From NCBI GenBank assembly GCA_020052325.1, contig JAGVPF010000033.1, positions 1 to 10,645 of the forward strand: a DNA stretch of 10,645 bases. The letters are read 5' to 3'. A program made the translations under genes and the position numbers. Each line of letters begins with the position of its first letter. The stretch's first letter is position 1. A model generated the notes under the pieces. That model ran no database searches. It saw nothing but the letters and a program-made list of their open reading frames with translations, and had not been told where the DNA came from. Of the stretch, positions 1-7,355 are shown piece by piece. The stretch is from an archaeon (GTDB lineage Archaea; Micrarchaeota; Micrarchaeia; Anstonellales; Bilamarchaeaceae).

Positions 1-3000
1 ATCGCCTGCACCATCTCTTCCTGCCCGCGGATGAACAGTTCCGATGCATGTGACGCCTCGCTATCTACCATGCCCCGGTCTATGAGCCCGGCCTGTGCGC
101 GGTACCAAGCGGCCAGCCCTTCGTTGCCCCTCCCCTCCTCGCGGTCCGCCCGCTCGAGAAGCCTGTGCCTCTCGCGGTCATATCTTTGGGCGGACCTTTC
201 CGCGCCCCTCTCATCAGCCCCCAGTATCGCATCGAATTCGGCGCTGAAAGCGGCTGCATCCGCATGCAGCAGCATGGTCTCGGATTCCGCCCGCAAATCA
301 ATCAGCTTCAGCCTCGCATCATTGGCGTTCGCACCTCCTAATGCGGTGCCGAGACCCGTTCCGTCTATAATCGCAATCGCAAGGGGCGCCTCCATCCTCT
401 CCCGCATATCCATCGGCGTTGCGATAATCCTCGTCCTTCCCCTTGCCATCTCGCGGATTCCGCTGTAGTCGCCGAGGCGCGATTCAATCGAGCGCATTTC
501 GCTGTCTCGCCGTTCCCGAATTGCCGGGTCGGTGATGTCCTCTTCTTTTACCGAAGCCCACGTTGCATAGGCCGCGGCCAGTTCGCTGACGGCTGCCGAT
601 TCCTCGGAGCTCAGGTTCTCCACGGCGATTTCCGCGAGGTCGAAATACGCATTTATGTTGGTTGCGAATCCCTCTTCGGCGCTTTCAAGGAATCCTGCGC
701 GGGATTGCTCGATGCCTGCGATTGCCCGGGCCTGGTCTCCCCCCAGTTCCCCGAGCTTGTACCGGTCGTACGCATGCAAAATCGCCGCCCTTCCGGCCGA
801 ATCGTTAGTTTGGGCGAATGCGAGAGCGATGACGCTGAAAACCCTGCCTTCTTCGCTGCGTCCGTCCGACAGCGCCGATATCGCGGATGCGAAAATGCTT
901 GCCGCGTCATGCCTCGCGCTACCATTAAGCGATTGCATCGCGCTGTCCATCGCCTGCGCGATTGCGCTTATCTGCCCAAGCCTTCCCTGGGTTGTAACAT
1001 CCACAACTATCGAGGCGAGCGCAGCCTTTGCCCCTTCAATATCCGTGCCGAGCTCCCCTGCAATGTTTTGGAGGATGGACGCGAGCATTCCTGTGGCGGG
1101 ATTATCAGCGGTTGCCTGGATTTCGCCCAGGTTCAGGATAGGCGAAAGCGCCTGCAAATACGCCAGAGCCTGCTCTTCATCCGCCAGCGCACCACCCAGC
1201 CTCGCTTTTTCCTCTTCGAGCGCCTGCGGCGAATACTCGCGGCCTGTGCCAATCAGCGAATCTATCGCCAGCCGCAATTCCGAGATTGCGGTTCCGAACG
1301 CCGCCTGCGCCTGCTCGTCAAGCCCCCTTCTTTCCGAAGCCTCCGTGAATTGCGCAAGCTGTGCCTGAAGCTGCCCGAGCTGGGATACTTTCTCCAGTGC
1401 CGACTTGTCCGTTTGTAATGCTTCTGCGAACGACTGTATCGCCGCCCTCTGCTCCTCCGGCGCATTGATGAATGTCAATGCGAGCGTCATTTGCGCTGCC
1501 GCTTGCGCTGCCACGGTTTCCATGTCCCCGCCTTTGCGCAGGATGTCTACTGCTTTTGCCGCAATAGCCATGGCGCCCTCCACAGCGGATGCATCGAGCC
1601 CCGGTGCTCGTGCTTCCTCAATCAGGGGAGCGATCAATGAAAGCGCAGAAGTCACAAACTGCATGTCATCTACGCCGAATTCCTCCGGCGATGCGGCCAT
1701 TTCAATTAGTCCCTGTCCAAGCGTGCTGAGCTCTGTTTCCAGCGCTCCGCCGTTTTCCAATCGCTCGCTCGCTTCCTGGACCTTTTCGGTCAGTACCGGC
1801 ACAAGCCGTGAAACGAGACGGGTGCGTGCATCCTGCGCCTGTTCAGGGGGGGCTTCCGCCAGCCTTTTCACATCGCCTGCGACATCCCCGGCAATATCCG
1901 AATACCTGGGGGGGTCGCTGGATATTTCCTGCCCGGATACCACCATAAGCTCGTAATCCTCGCTTCTTCCCCCTCCACGGAGGAAACCGAGTGCCGCCGA
2001 CAATATCTTCCCGACGGTGTTCCTGAACCTGCCTTCCGGCACCTGCTGGAGGATGCCGCCGCATCTCAGCGCCTGCTCAAGGTGCCTTTTCACATTTGCT
2101 ATCTCTTCCGGTGTAACCGATGATGCCAGTGCGGGGTCATTGAGCCTGTCCAGAAGCCCCTGCGCCTCCTCGCCGATTTCGCCGAGTTCCGCTCCTATCG
2201 CGCTGGCGAGCAGGTCGCGGAAGTTGCTCGATGAAATCTGCGCTGAAATCCAGGCCGTATCCTGGTGGATTGTGGAAGATGCGGATTCCTCGATTGCACT
2301 GCCTATTCCGGTAAGCGTCCTCGTCTCGGCTTCGATGTCGATTTGCTGCTGCGGGTCGGCAAGCCTTGAAATGAACGCGCCAAGCTGTGACAGCACGCCG
2401 CCCTCTTCCCGCATCCGCGGGTCCTGCAATTGGGAACATCTCGAATACTGTTCGGCGGCATCCATAATGAGGTTCGCGCGCCGCTCGTTCGGCGTGCCAA
2501 TGAATTGCGCCGCGCTCTGAACCGCGCTCACAACCTCCTGCGGGGCACCGATTCCAAGCAGCTTTTTCGCCTTGTCCACCAGCTCGCTCATTGTCTGGAA
2601 CTGGCTTTGCGCATGCCCAATCAGGCTCTGTGCGAGCTTGGTGTTATTGCTCTGCAGCGCCTCCTGCGCCTGCGATACTTGCCTTTCAATCGCCTGCGCC
2701 TGTGGCAGCATGGCCGCCTCAGGCGTTCCACTCTGGGGTGATAAGAACGATGCGAGCCCATCCCTCAGGCTTCTGATGCCGTCGTTGACGCGCTCGGCAA
2801 CGCGCGCGGGGCTGACGCCGAATTTCCGGTCTATCGCCTGCTGCAGGTTCTGGACCGCCGTCGTGACCTGCTCGCCCGATGCATTGCCGGAGATGAGGCC
2901 CATGATGCCGCTGACGAGCTGGGGCGGGAGGAAATCAGATGCTTTTTGCCCGATGACGTTTGCCGCCTTTTCCAAATTGCCCATCGTGGTAGCGAGGCCG

Positions 3001-4196
3001 GCTAGCTCGCGGTTGCCTGAATCGAGGGCCCTTTGCGCCTGCTGCCCGAACCATTCGGGCGTCCCTGTCTGGGCCGCGCGCCGTTCGCTCTCAGCGCCGC
3101 TTCCTTGGAGCGTTGCCGCTTTCGCCCTCTCATCCTGCCTGGATTCCTCTGCCCCCTGCGGTGAAATGCCTGCTGCGCGCATCGCAAGGTCTACAAATCC
3201 TTGCGCCATCGTCCCGGCTTCCTGTGCCGTTAATTGCGAACGCCTGTCCACTCCGAGGCGCTCCAGCATGCGGTTCACTTCGCCAAGGACCGTCTGGAGC
3301 TTCTCCTTGACATAATCCTGTTGGCCCTCTGCCGAAATCCTGCGCTGGAGATCCTGCGCAAGGGCTGAAAACCCCTGGGCGTATTGCCCAAGAACATTCT
3401 GAACTGTCTGCGCTACCCCCGTCCGCAATTCTCCGAGCGATTGCTGGCTCACCTGCTGCTTCTCGGGGGAGTAAGCCTCGCCGGATTGCGCGGACTGGCC
3501 CAAATTCTGTATGAATGCGACCAGCTCCGCCAGCTTCGCCTTCGTTTCCGGAGTGTCAAGATTCAGGATGGGCGCGTTTTGGGCGTAAAGCGCGACCGCT
3601 TCGAGAATCGTGCCGCTTCTCTCTTCGCTCGTGTCGCGCAAAGCCGCATGGAGGGCATCCTTTATCCCTTCATACGCCTCCTCGCCCAGCGCTTCGGGGC
3701 TTCCTGCGCGGTACATCTCCTCCTCTAAGGAGAAGACGGTTTCAAGCTTCGAGAGCTTCTCCTTCGCCTCATCAAGCTCGGTTTCCGCATCCCCCTGCTC
3801 CCCCGCCTCGAGCGCTTCCCGCGCTTCCTCAAGGGTGCTTTCGAGATCCTCCAGCTCCTCCGCATGCTCCTCCCGTATGTCCTGGAGGAGCAGCGAGCTC
3901 ATCTGCGCAAGCGTCTGCTGCATGACCTGCATTTCGGAATGCGCATCGCGGCGGGGCGTTTTTTGGCCCCCTTCACGGTGCCCCATCTCCATCTTTCTTT
4001 GGACGGACTCGGAGTGGGTTCTCAACTCTTCGAGCGACATGTCCGCGTGCTCCACCCGCGAATATATTGTCGTTCCGCCGACTTGGTGAGCGGTGAATGT
4101 GGAATCAATTCTTATTGCCTGGGGCGCAATCTGGCGGATGGCCGCCTCTGCCTGTCTGGAAGCATCATCCGGCCTTGCAACGTTTTTTTCGACCAC
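1..4196 (-). CDS. Giant helical Ala/Glu/Gln-rich protein, 3' end outside window
   Basis: One minus-strand frame reads without a stop from 4196 to the window edge, giving at least 1398 residues; the C-terminus is not seen. I do not recognise the family. The start chosen is GTG at 4194-4196, with a GGGGGTG ribosome binding site 4 nt upstream, 10 nt after the stop of the preceding gene; ATG at 4038-4040 (residue 53) is the main alternative. There is no signal peptide and no clear membrane span, so a cytoplasmic location is likely. Residues about 89-165 look like a charged coiled coil (Glu/Leu/Ala heptads). The rest reads as many amphipathic helices rich in Ala, Gln and Glu, with only two cysteines noted (C587, C712). 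Degenerate internal similarities recur: YAQNAPILNL (204-213) against YLQALSPILNL (1013-1023), and an R-A-x-I helix near 189, 568, 911 and 1130. A Gly-rich segment at about 1271-1299 is the only strongly non-helical stretch. Possible roles are structural or scaffold; a phage tape-measure-like protein is an alternative, but the neighbours are cellular. Confidence 0.85.
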   Translation of the reverse strand, partial: MVEKNVARPDDASRQAEAAIRQIAPQAIRIDSTFTAHQVGGTTIYSRVEHADMSLEELRTHSESVQRKMEMGHREGGQKTPRRDAHSEMQVMQQTLAQMSSLLLQDIREEHAEELEDLESTLEEAREALEAGEQGDAETELDEAKEKLSKLETVFSLEEEMYRAGSPEALGEEAYEGIKDALHAALRDTSEERSGTILEAVALYAQNAPILNLDTPETKAKLAELVAFIQNLGQSAQSGEAYSPEKQQVSQQSLGELRTGVAQTVQNVLGQYAQGFSALAQDLQRRISAEGQQDYVKEKLQTVLGEVNRMLERLGVDRRSQLTAQEAGTMAQGFVDLAMRAAGISPQGAEESRQDERAKAATLQGSGAESERRAAQTGTPEWFGQQAQRALDSGNRELAGLATTMGNLEKAANVIGQKASDFLPPQLVSGIMGLISGNASGEQVTTAVQNLQQAIDRKFGVSPARVAERVNDGIRSLRDGLASFLSPQSGTPEAAMLPQAQAIERQVSQAQEALQSNNTKLAQSLIGHAQSQFQTMSELVDKAKKLLGIGAPQEVVSAVQSAAQFIGTPNERRANLIMDAAEQYSRCSQLQDPRMREEGGVLSQLGAFISRLADPQQQIDIEAETRTLTGIGSAIEESASSTIHQDTAWISAQISSSNFRDLLASAIGAELGEIGEEAQGLLDRLNDPALASSVTPEEIANVKRHLEQALRCGGILQQVPEGRFRNTVGKILSAALGFLRGGGRSEDYELMVVSGQEISSDPPRYSDIAGDVAGDVKRLAEAPPEQAQDARTRLVSRLVPVLTEKVQEASERLENGGALETELSTLGQGLIEMAASPEEFGVDDMQFVTSALSLIAPLIEEARAPGLDASAVEGAMAIAAKAVDILRKGGDMETVAAQAAAQMTLALTFINAPEEQRAAIQSFAEALQTDKSALEKVSQLGQLQAQLAQFTEASERRGLDEQAQAAFGTAISELRLAIDSLIGTGREYSPQALEEEKARLGGALADEEQALAYLQALSPILNLGEIQATADNPATGMLASILQNIAGELGTDIEGAKAALASIVVDVTTQGRLGQISAIAQAMDSAMQSLNGSARHDAASIFASAISALSDGRSEEGRVFSVIALAFAQTNDSAGRAAILHAYDRYKLGELGGDQARAIAGIEQSRAGFLESAEEGFATNINAYFDLAEIAVENLSSEESAAVSELAAAYATWASVKEEDITDPAIRERRDSEMRSIESRLGDYSGIREMARGRTRIIATPMDMRERMEAPLAIAIIDGTGLGTALGGANANDARLKLIDLRAESETMLLHADAAAFSAEFDAILGADERGAERSAQRYDRERHRLLERADREEGRGNEGLAAWYRAQAGLIDRGMVDSEASHASELFIRGQEEMVQA

Positions 4197-4200
4197 TTGG

Positions 4201-4207
4201 CACCCCC
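4201..4207 (-). promoter_or_regulatory. Ribosome binding site GGGGGTG of the giant protein gene
   Basis: Minus-strand GGGGGTG begins at the final G of the upstream gene's TAG stop and lies 4 nt before GTG 4194-4196. It supports that GTG as the start and suggests translation coupled to the upstream gene. The GTG within the motif itself is in another frame and soon meets a TGA, so it is not the start. Confidence 0.55.
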
Positions 4208-4539
4208 TAGATATACGTTTTGCACAAATCCACGAACGCCCAAAGAAGCCCGACCCGTTCGTCGATATCGCCTTTCCCGTAAGAACGCAGCGCTTTCACC
4301 TGCCAGCTGGACAGCGCTTCGAGGGCCGCCCTATACCGCTTGAACTTGTCTTTAAGGTCCTCGGGCTTGTCGGCGCTGGCGTCCCATGTCGCAATCGCGC
4401 CTTCGAGCGCAGAAATAGTCTTGCTGACGCGCTCCATCGTCTCCTTTTCGATGGATATCACTTCGTCTTCGGTCATTCCGGGAGGGATTGCCCTAGCCGG
4501 TGTTGCAGAAGCCTTTTTCGCCCCCTTGCGTATGACCAT
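4207..4539 (-). CDS. Small helical protein (110 aa), operon partner of the giant protein
   Basis: I do not recognise this protein. It has a short basic, Ala/Pro-containing N-terminus (IRKGAKKASATPARAIPPG) and then a mostly helical body from about residue 22 onward, including IEKETMERVSKTISALEGAI, ending in the motif LLWAFVDLCKTYI. No membrane segment or signal peptide is visible, so it is probably cytoplasmic. Two starts are possible: GTG at 4546-4548 or ATG at 4537-4539. I chose the ATG because the GTG lies inside a GGGGGTG ribosome binding site that sits 6 nt upstream of the ATG. It is the first gene of an operon: its stop is 10 nt before the GTG of the giant protein, which uses the same GGGGGTGCC string. 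A physical partnership (adaptor or co-folding subunit) is inferred from context only. Confidence 0.8.
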   Translation of the reverse strand: MVIRKGAKKASATPARAIPPGMTEDEVISIEKETMERVSKTISALEGAIATWDASADKPEDLKDKFKRYRAALEALSSWQVKALRSYGKGDIDERVGLLWAFVDLCKTYI

Positions 4540-4545
4540 TCCAGG

Positions 4546-4552
4546 CACCCCC
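4546..4552 (-). promoter_or_regulatory. Ribosome binding site GGGGGTG deciding the start of the 110-aa gene
   Basis: Minus-strand GGGGGTG lies 6 nt upstream of ATG 4537-4539 and pairs with most of the archaeal anti-SD sequence (ATCACCTCC). Its last three bases form the in-frame GTG at 4546-4548, which makes that GTG a less likely start. The same heptamer plus CC recurs before the next gene. Confidence 0.6.
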
Positions 4553-4580
4553 GCTGTGCTCTCGAATGCAATCTCCTGCG

Positions 4581-4600
4581 TATTTAATATACTTTTCCGC
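4581..4600 (-). promoter_or_regulatory. TATA/BRE promoter of the small-protein/giant-protein operon
   Basis: The minus strand reads GCGGAAAAG followed by TATATTAAATA (box at 4581-4591), a purine-rich BRE plus TATA box. About 26 nt downstream puts the transcription start near 4560. That gives a leader of about 21 nt to ATG 4539 which contains the GGGGGTG site. Confidence 0.6.
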
Positions 4601-4633
4601 CTCCCCGCCGAGGGCCGGCGTCAGCAAACACGC

Positions 4634-4640
4634 TTATAAA
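4634..4640 (+). promoter_or_regulatory. TATA box of the CPBP protease gene (leaderless)
   Basis: TTATAAA is centred 26 nt upstream of the A of ATG 4663, the distance expected between an archaeal TATA box and the transcription start. No good Shine-Dalgarno precedes the ATG. The mRNA is therefore probably leaderless. This promoter is divergent from the operon promoter about 45 nt away. Confidence 0.6.
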
Positions 4641-4662
4641 CAAAAAGAAGGAATTCCCTGCG

Positions 4663-5625
4663 ATGGAATCATTCATAAGATTGGTCGAATCCGAAAAAAA
4701 CGGAATTTCGCACCATATCGCCTCCCTCATCGTTATTCTCTTTATGTGGGTGTTTGTCGGCAGCCTGCCTCTTTTGGCCGTGGTCATCTTTAACGGGGGT
4801 GCGCCATTCGAATACGAGGGCAGGATGGCGGTTCCGGGCCCTCTTAGCGGATTCGACCCTTTCCTGACATTCTATATTCCCGTGGCGCTTTCGTTCGTGG
4901 CGCTTGCCGCTGGCGTAATGTTCAGCGTGAGGTACGTACTCGGAAGGCCGCTTGCCTCGCTCGTGACAACGCGCCCCAAGGCCGACATGGGGAGAATCGG
5001 CCTGGGCTTCATGATTTTCTTTGCTTTCAATGTGATAGCTAATGCCGTATCGTTCCTGCTCGAGCCCTCCTCGTTCGTCCTTTCGTTCGAACCCGGGCGG
5101 CTCCTGCTTTTCGCCCCAATCTACGTGATACTCACAATAATCCAGACCTCATCCGAGGAACTGCTATTCCGGGGCTATCTGCTGCAGGCGTTCGGGAGGG
5201 CGGTCAGGAACCCGCTTATGGCGGCATTCCTTTCATCATCCCTCTTCATGCTCGTCCATCTTGGAAATCCGGAGATGTCAAACGGCGCCCTTGTAGCCTC
5301 GGCATATTATTTTGTGGTGGGCTACTGGCTCTGCCTGGTGACATTGAAGGATGGCGGCCTCGAGCTTGCCCTTGGGGCGCATGCGGCGAACAACCTGTTC
5401 ATCCTCCTGCTGAATTACGAGACATCTGCCCTGGAAATGGTCCCATCAGTCTTCAAGATGACCGGAACCGGCTTCGACGACATGGCGCTATCGCTGGCGC
5501 TCTTTGTGGCGATGTCCGCAGCCGCATATTACCTCCTTTTCAGGGGCAATACTGGCCCAAATCAGCCGCCCGCAGTGGAATTGTCGCAAAAGAAGCGGAA
5601 AGGCCGGAATCCTGCGAAGGTCTGA
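4663..5625 (+). CDS. CPBP-family (CAAX protease/Abi) intramembrane metalloprotease
   Basis: This 320-residue polytopic membrane protein carries all three signature motifs of the CPBP/Abi family (type II CAAX prenyl endopeptidase-like): EELLFR (E165, E166, R170), FMLVH (F195, H199) and HAANN (H240, N244). In characterised relatives these glutamates and histidines form the intramembrane active site; some process prenylated proteins or act in peptide self-immunity, but the substrate here is unknown. Hydrophobic segments are visible at about 19-43, 69-90, 113-133, 147-162, 183-200, 210-227, 236-250 and 273-293. The C-terminus is a basic cytosolic-type tail (KKRKGRNPAKV). The ATG is placed by a TATA box 26 nt upstream. 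The last 86 bp overlap the convergent gene on the other strand. Family assignment is secure; the specific reaction is not. Confidence 0.92.
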   Translation: MESFIRLVESEKNGISHHIASLIVILFMWVFVGSLPLLAVVIFNGGAPFEYEGRMAVPGPLSGFDPFLTFYIPVALSFVALAAGVMFSVRYVLGRPLASLVTTRPKADMGRIGLGFMIFFAFNVIANAVSFLLEPSSFVLSFEPGRLLLFAPIYVILTIIQTSSEELLFRGYLLQAFGRAVRNPLMAAFLSSSLFMLVHLGNPEMSNGALVASAYYFVVGYWLCLVTLKDGGLELALGAHAANNLFILLLNYETSALEMVPSVFKMTGTGFDDMALSLALFVAMSAAAYYLLFRGNTGPNQPPAVELSQKKRKGRNPAKV

Positions 5626-6109
5626 ACTGCGCGCCGATATCCGTCCGAAGCCCGTATGCGAGGCTCACCCTGGCTATGTGGCTGATGTCGCATTCCCAGG
5701 TCTGCCTGCAGACGATGCCGGTTCCATTGGATTGTGTGCTTTCAAGAGTGAAGTCTATTTTAGGATCGAGAATCACGCGGTCGAGCGAGCCATCGGGGTT
5801 TATCACGCTAAGGCGCGCGCGGAGCATGCAATTGTCGTATATATCCACGTTCAGCTCGGTCTTGCGCTCGGCTGCCGCCTTGGGTTTCATGCGGCGCGCC
5901 CCGCTTGAGTCGTTGGCATCCCTGACGCTTGCTTCCACTCCGGTTTCCGGATTAGAAGATTCGATATTTACCACAGTCACATTGGGCGGTGGCATCTGCG
6001 CTGGGCCGGAATGGCATTCGATAAGTACCATGGGCACCGCGATTGCGGCAACCCTCGCCATCCCTGATTTATCCATGAGCCTGAAGCCTTTTGCGGCCAA
6101 TGTCTTCAT
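5540..6109 (-). CDS. Membrane-anchored or exported protein of unknown function
   Basis: This is a 189-residue protein I do not recognise. A hydrophobic segment at about residues 17-31 (MARVAAIAVPMVLIEC), preceded by basic residues, is a signal peptide or N-terminal anchor. A Pro/Asn/Ser-rich low-complexity linker runs to about residue 80. A probably beta-rich domain follows at about 84-160 (for example KTELNVDIYDNCMLRARLSV). Cysteines fall at 32, 94, 134, 140 and 188; those after the anchor could form disulfides outside the cell. The ATG at 6107-6109 has a GGTG ribosome binding site 5 nt upstream and a TATA box further up. The 3' end lies within the protease gene on the opposite strand (86 bp tail-to-tail overlap), so the extreme C-terminus is antisense to the protease tail. 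Location is inferred; function is unknown. Confidence 0.78.
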   Translation of the reverse strand: MKTLAAKGFRLMDKSGMARVAAIAVPMVLIECHSGPAQMPPPNVTVVNIESSNPETGVEASVRDANDSSGARRMKPKAAAERKTELNVDIYDNCMLRARLSVINPDGSLDRVILDPKIDFTLESTQSNGTGIVCRQTWECDISHIARVSLAYGLRTDIGAQFRPSQDSGLSASFATIPLRAADLGQYCP

Positions 6110-6112
6110 AAG

Positions 6113-6150
6113 AGCACCAATTCATCTGACTGATCCGGTAGTATATATGC
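6113..6150 (-). promoter_or_regulatory. Promoter and RBS of the 189-aa membrane-anchored protein gene
   Basis: A TATATA-containing box at 6142-6148 is followed about 26 nt downstream by a predicted transcription start near 6119. GGTG (6115-6118) then sits 5 nt before ATG 6107-6109. A second AT-rich palindrome, TTTATAAA, at about 6160-6167 could be an alternative box. Confidence 0.5.
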
Positions 6151-6180
6151 TGGCCTCTTTTTATAAATGTTATACTTTCT

Positions 6181-6188
6181 AAAAAAAA
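6181..6188 (-). terminator. Poly-T terminator after the PP2C phosphatase gene
   Basis: The minus strand has a run of eight T residues about 35 nt after the phosphatase stop codon, in an AT-rich gap. Archaeal RNA polymerase terminates at such T tracts without needing a hairpin. Confidence 0.55.
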
Positions 6189-6222
6189 GTGATTTATATT
6201 CAACTTGCCTGCCGGTTCGGGT

Positions 6223-7305
6223 TCAGCTGCCCGAATCCTCCACAAGGATGGTGGCGTCATCGGAATATCCCAAGGCAATCTGCGCCCTCAGGACCGACCG
6301 CATTAGCCTCTCCGAGATTATCACCGGGTCGTGCGAGAGCGTCGTCCACCTGCTGATTTCGGATGGTGCGTCAGCAAGCAGATTCGTCACCCCGTCGCTT
6401 GTGAGGACGAGCCTGCCGGCCTCGCGCTCGCTCTCTTCGACATCCGATTCGGCGAGCCCCCCCTGCCGCCCGATTATCGAGCGCATTTCGTAGTGCTCTG
6501 AAAGCACTTCGAGCATGTCCGCCTCTCCGTCGTTCCAGACGATGAACGGTATGCTGTCGCCCACCTTGAAGACCTTCGAGCGCCCGTTTTCCGACAATCC
6601 GACCAGCAGGGTGCTTATGGCGCTGTCCTTTCCGGGCTCATCGAAGCTGCGTATGCTTTCGCTGTTCAGCATCGCGGCCACCTTCTCGTTTATGGCGCAG
6701 ATGCCCTTCCGATCAAGCCCGTTCGCGGATCTTCCAAGGGCTTCTAGCACCGCGAGATGGCTCGCGAGCGATGCGAAGCGCGCGGAGCCGCATCCGTCTG
6801 CGAAAATGAACGCCCTCCTGTTTCCGAACGAGCATATCCGGAAGCTGTCCTGGTTCTCGGCATACCTTTTCCGTACGCTGACCGCGTAGCCGACGCCCGG
6901 CATGTGCGCCCGAATCGAGCCGAGGAACCTCCCCGGGCGGATGGCATCGAGTTCGAGCGCCCTCCTGATTGCATATTCGTTGCTGCCGACTTCGCTTGGA
7001 AATGCGCGGGAAATCTGGCTTGCGAGCCCGTTGTTGAGGTGCATGGCGCATGCTTTGGAAGCCGCGTCCATCTCAGGTTCCAGGTCTGCGGCACTAAGCC
7101 ATGATGAACCTGGCCCCATCGCCTCATATGCCGCCTGAACGATGATGGAGCGGAATAATTCGAATGCGGCCGAGAGTTTGACCTCGGTCTCGCCGACGCC
7201 CCCGGCCTTCCGGTATTCCTCGGTAAGGACCTCTCTGCCCTTCAGTACCGGGTCGGGCGCCCTCCTGACGCTGTCTGCCAGTTTCCGGAGTGCGCCATTG
7301 TCCAT
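6223..7305 (-). CDS. PP2C-type Ser/Thr protein phosphatase with novel N-terminal domain
   Basis: Numbering is from ATG 7303-7305 (360 residues). Residues about 130-357 carry the PP2C landmarks in order: RYAENQDSF (D153), FADGCGSARF (D170, G171), KVGDSIPF (D250), LTSDGVTNLL (D304) and YSDDATILVE (D349/D350). The aspartates are the expected binders of the two catalytic Mn/Mg ions. The DGCGSARF form resembles the PP2C_2 branch (DGxGSA) rather than classical DGMGG. It should dephosphorylate Ser/Thr residues in the cytosol; no kinase gene is adjacent. Residues 1 to about 130 form a helical domain I cannot assign. An in-frame ATG at 7327-7329 would add 8 residues, but the TATA-like boxes at 7329-7334 and 7342-7347 would place transcription starts at or downstream of it, favouring the ATG at 7305. 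A T8 tract follows the gene. Family is confident; target and N-terminal role are unknown. Confidence 0.85.
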   Translation of the reverse strand: MDNGALRKLADSVRRAPDPVLKGREVLTEEYRKAGGVGETEVKLSAAFELFRSIIVQAAYEAMGPGSSWLSAADLEPEMDAASKACAMHLNNGLASQISRAFPSEVGSNEYAIRRALELDAIRPGRFLGSIRAHMPGVGYAVSVRKRYAENQDSFRICSFGNRRAFIFADGCGSARFASLASHLAVLEALGRSANGLDRKGICAINEKVAAMLNSESIRSFDEPGKDSAISTLLVGLSENGRSKVFKVGDSIPFIVWNDGEADMLEVLSEHYEMRSIIGRQGGLAESDVEESEREAGRLVLTSDGVTNLLADAPSEISRWTTLSHDPVIISERLMRSVLRAQIALGYSDDATILVEDSGS

Positions 7306-7328
7306 GGCAACAAACTTGCTGCCAAACA

Positions 7329-7347
7329 TTTAAAGTGGTTATTATAA
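7329..7347 (-). promoter_or_regulatory. Candidate TATA boxes for the PP2C gene
   Basis: The minus strand has TTATAA (7342-7347) and TTTAAA (7329-7334). Applying about 26 nt predicts starts near 7318 or 7305. The first gives a 12-nt leader and the second a leaderless mRNA, both for ATG 7305. No Shine-Dalgarno is visible before either ATG. Confidence 0.45.
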
Positions 7348-7348
7348 G

Positions 7349-7355
7349 AAAAAAA
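7349..7355 (-). terminator. Poly-T tract ending the dehydrogenase operon
   Basis: Seven T residues on the minus strand, flanked by further T-rich sequence to 7360, lie about 40 nt after the stop of the small membrane protein gene. They directly abut the TATA-like region of the next gene, so terminator and promoter are packed together. Confidence 0.5.

Noticed and set aside
1..4196. Giant protein as a prophage tape-measure protein
   Set aside because: Size and helicity would fit, but no portal, capsid, tail, integrase or other phage gene is seen, no membrane spans are evident, and the neighbours are cellular genes with archaeal promoters. It is kept only as an alternative.
31..4639. Many plus-strand open frames of 100-250 codons opposite the giant gene
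   Set aside because: They overlap each other in different frames, have Ser/Ala/Cys/Arg-heavy compositions typical of antisense reading of Ala/Glu-rich codons, and lie opposite one uninterrupted 4.2-kb frame.
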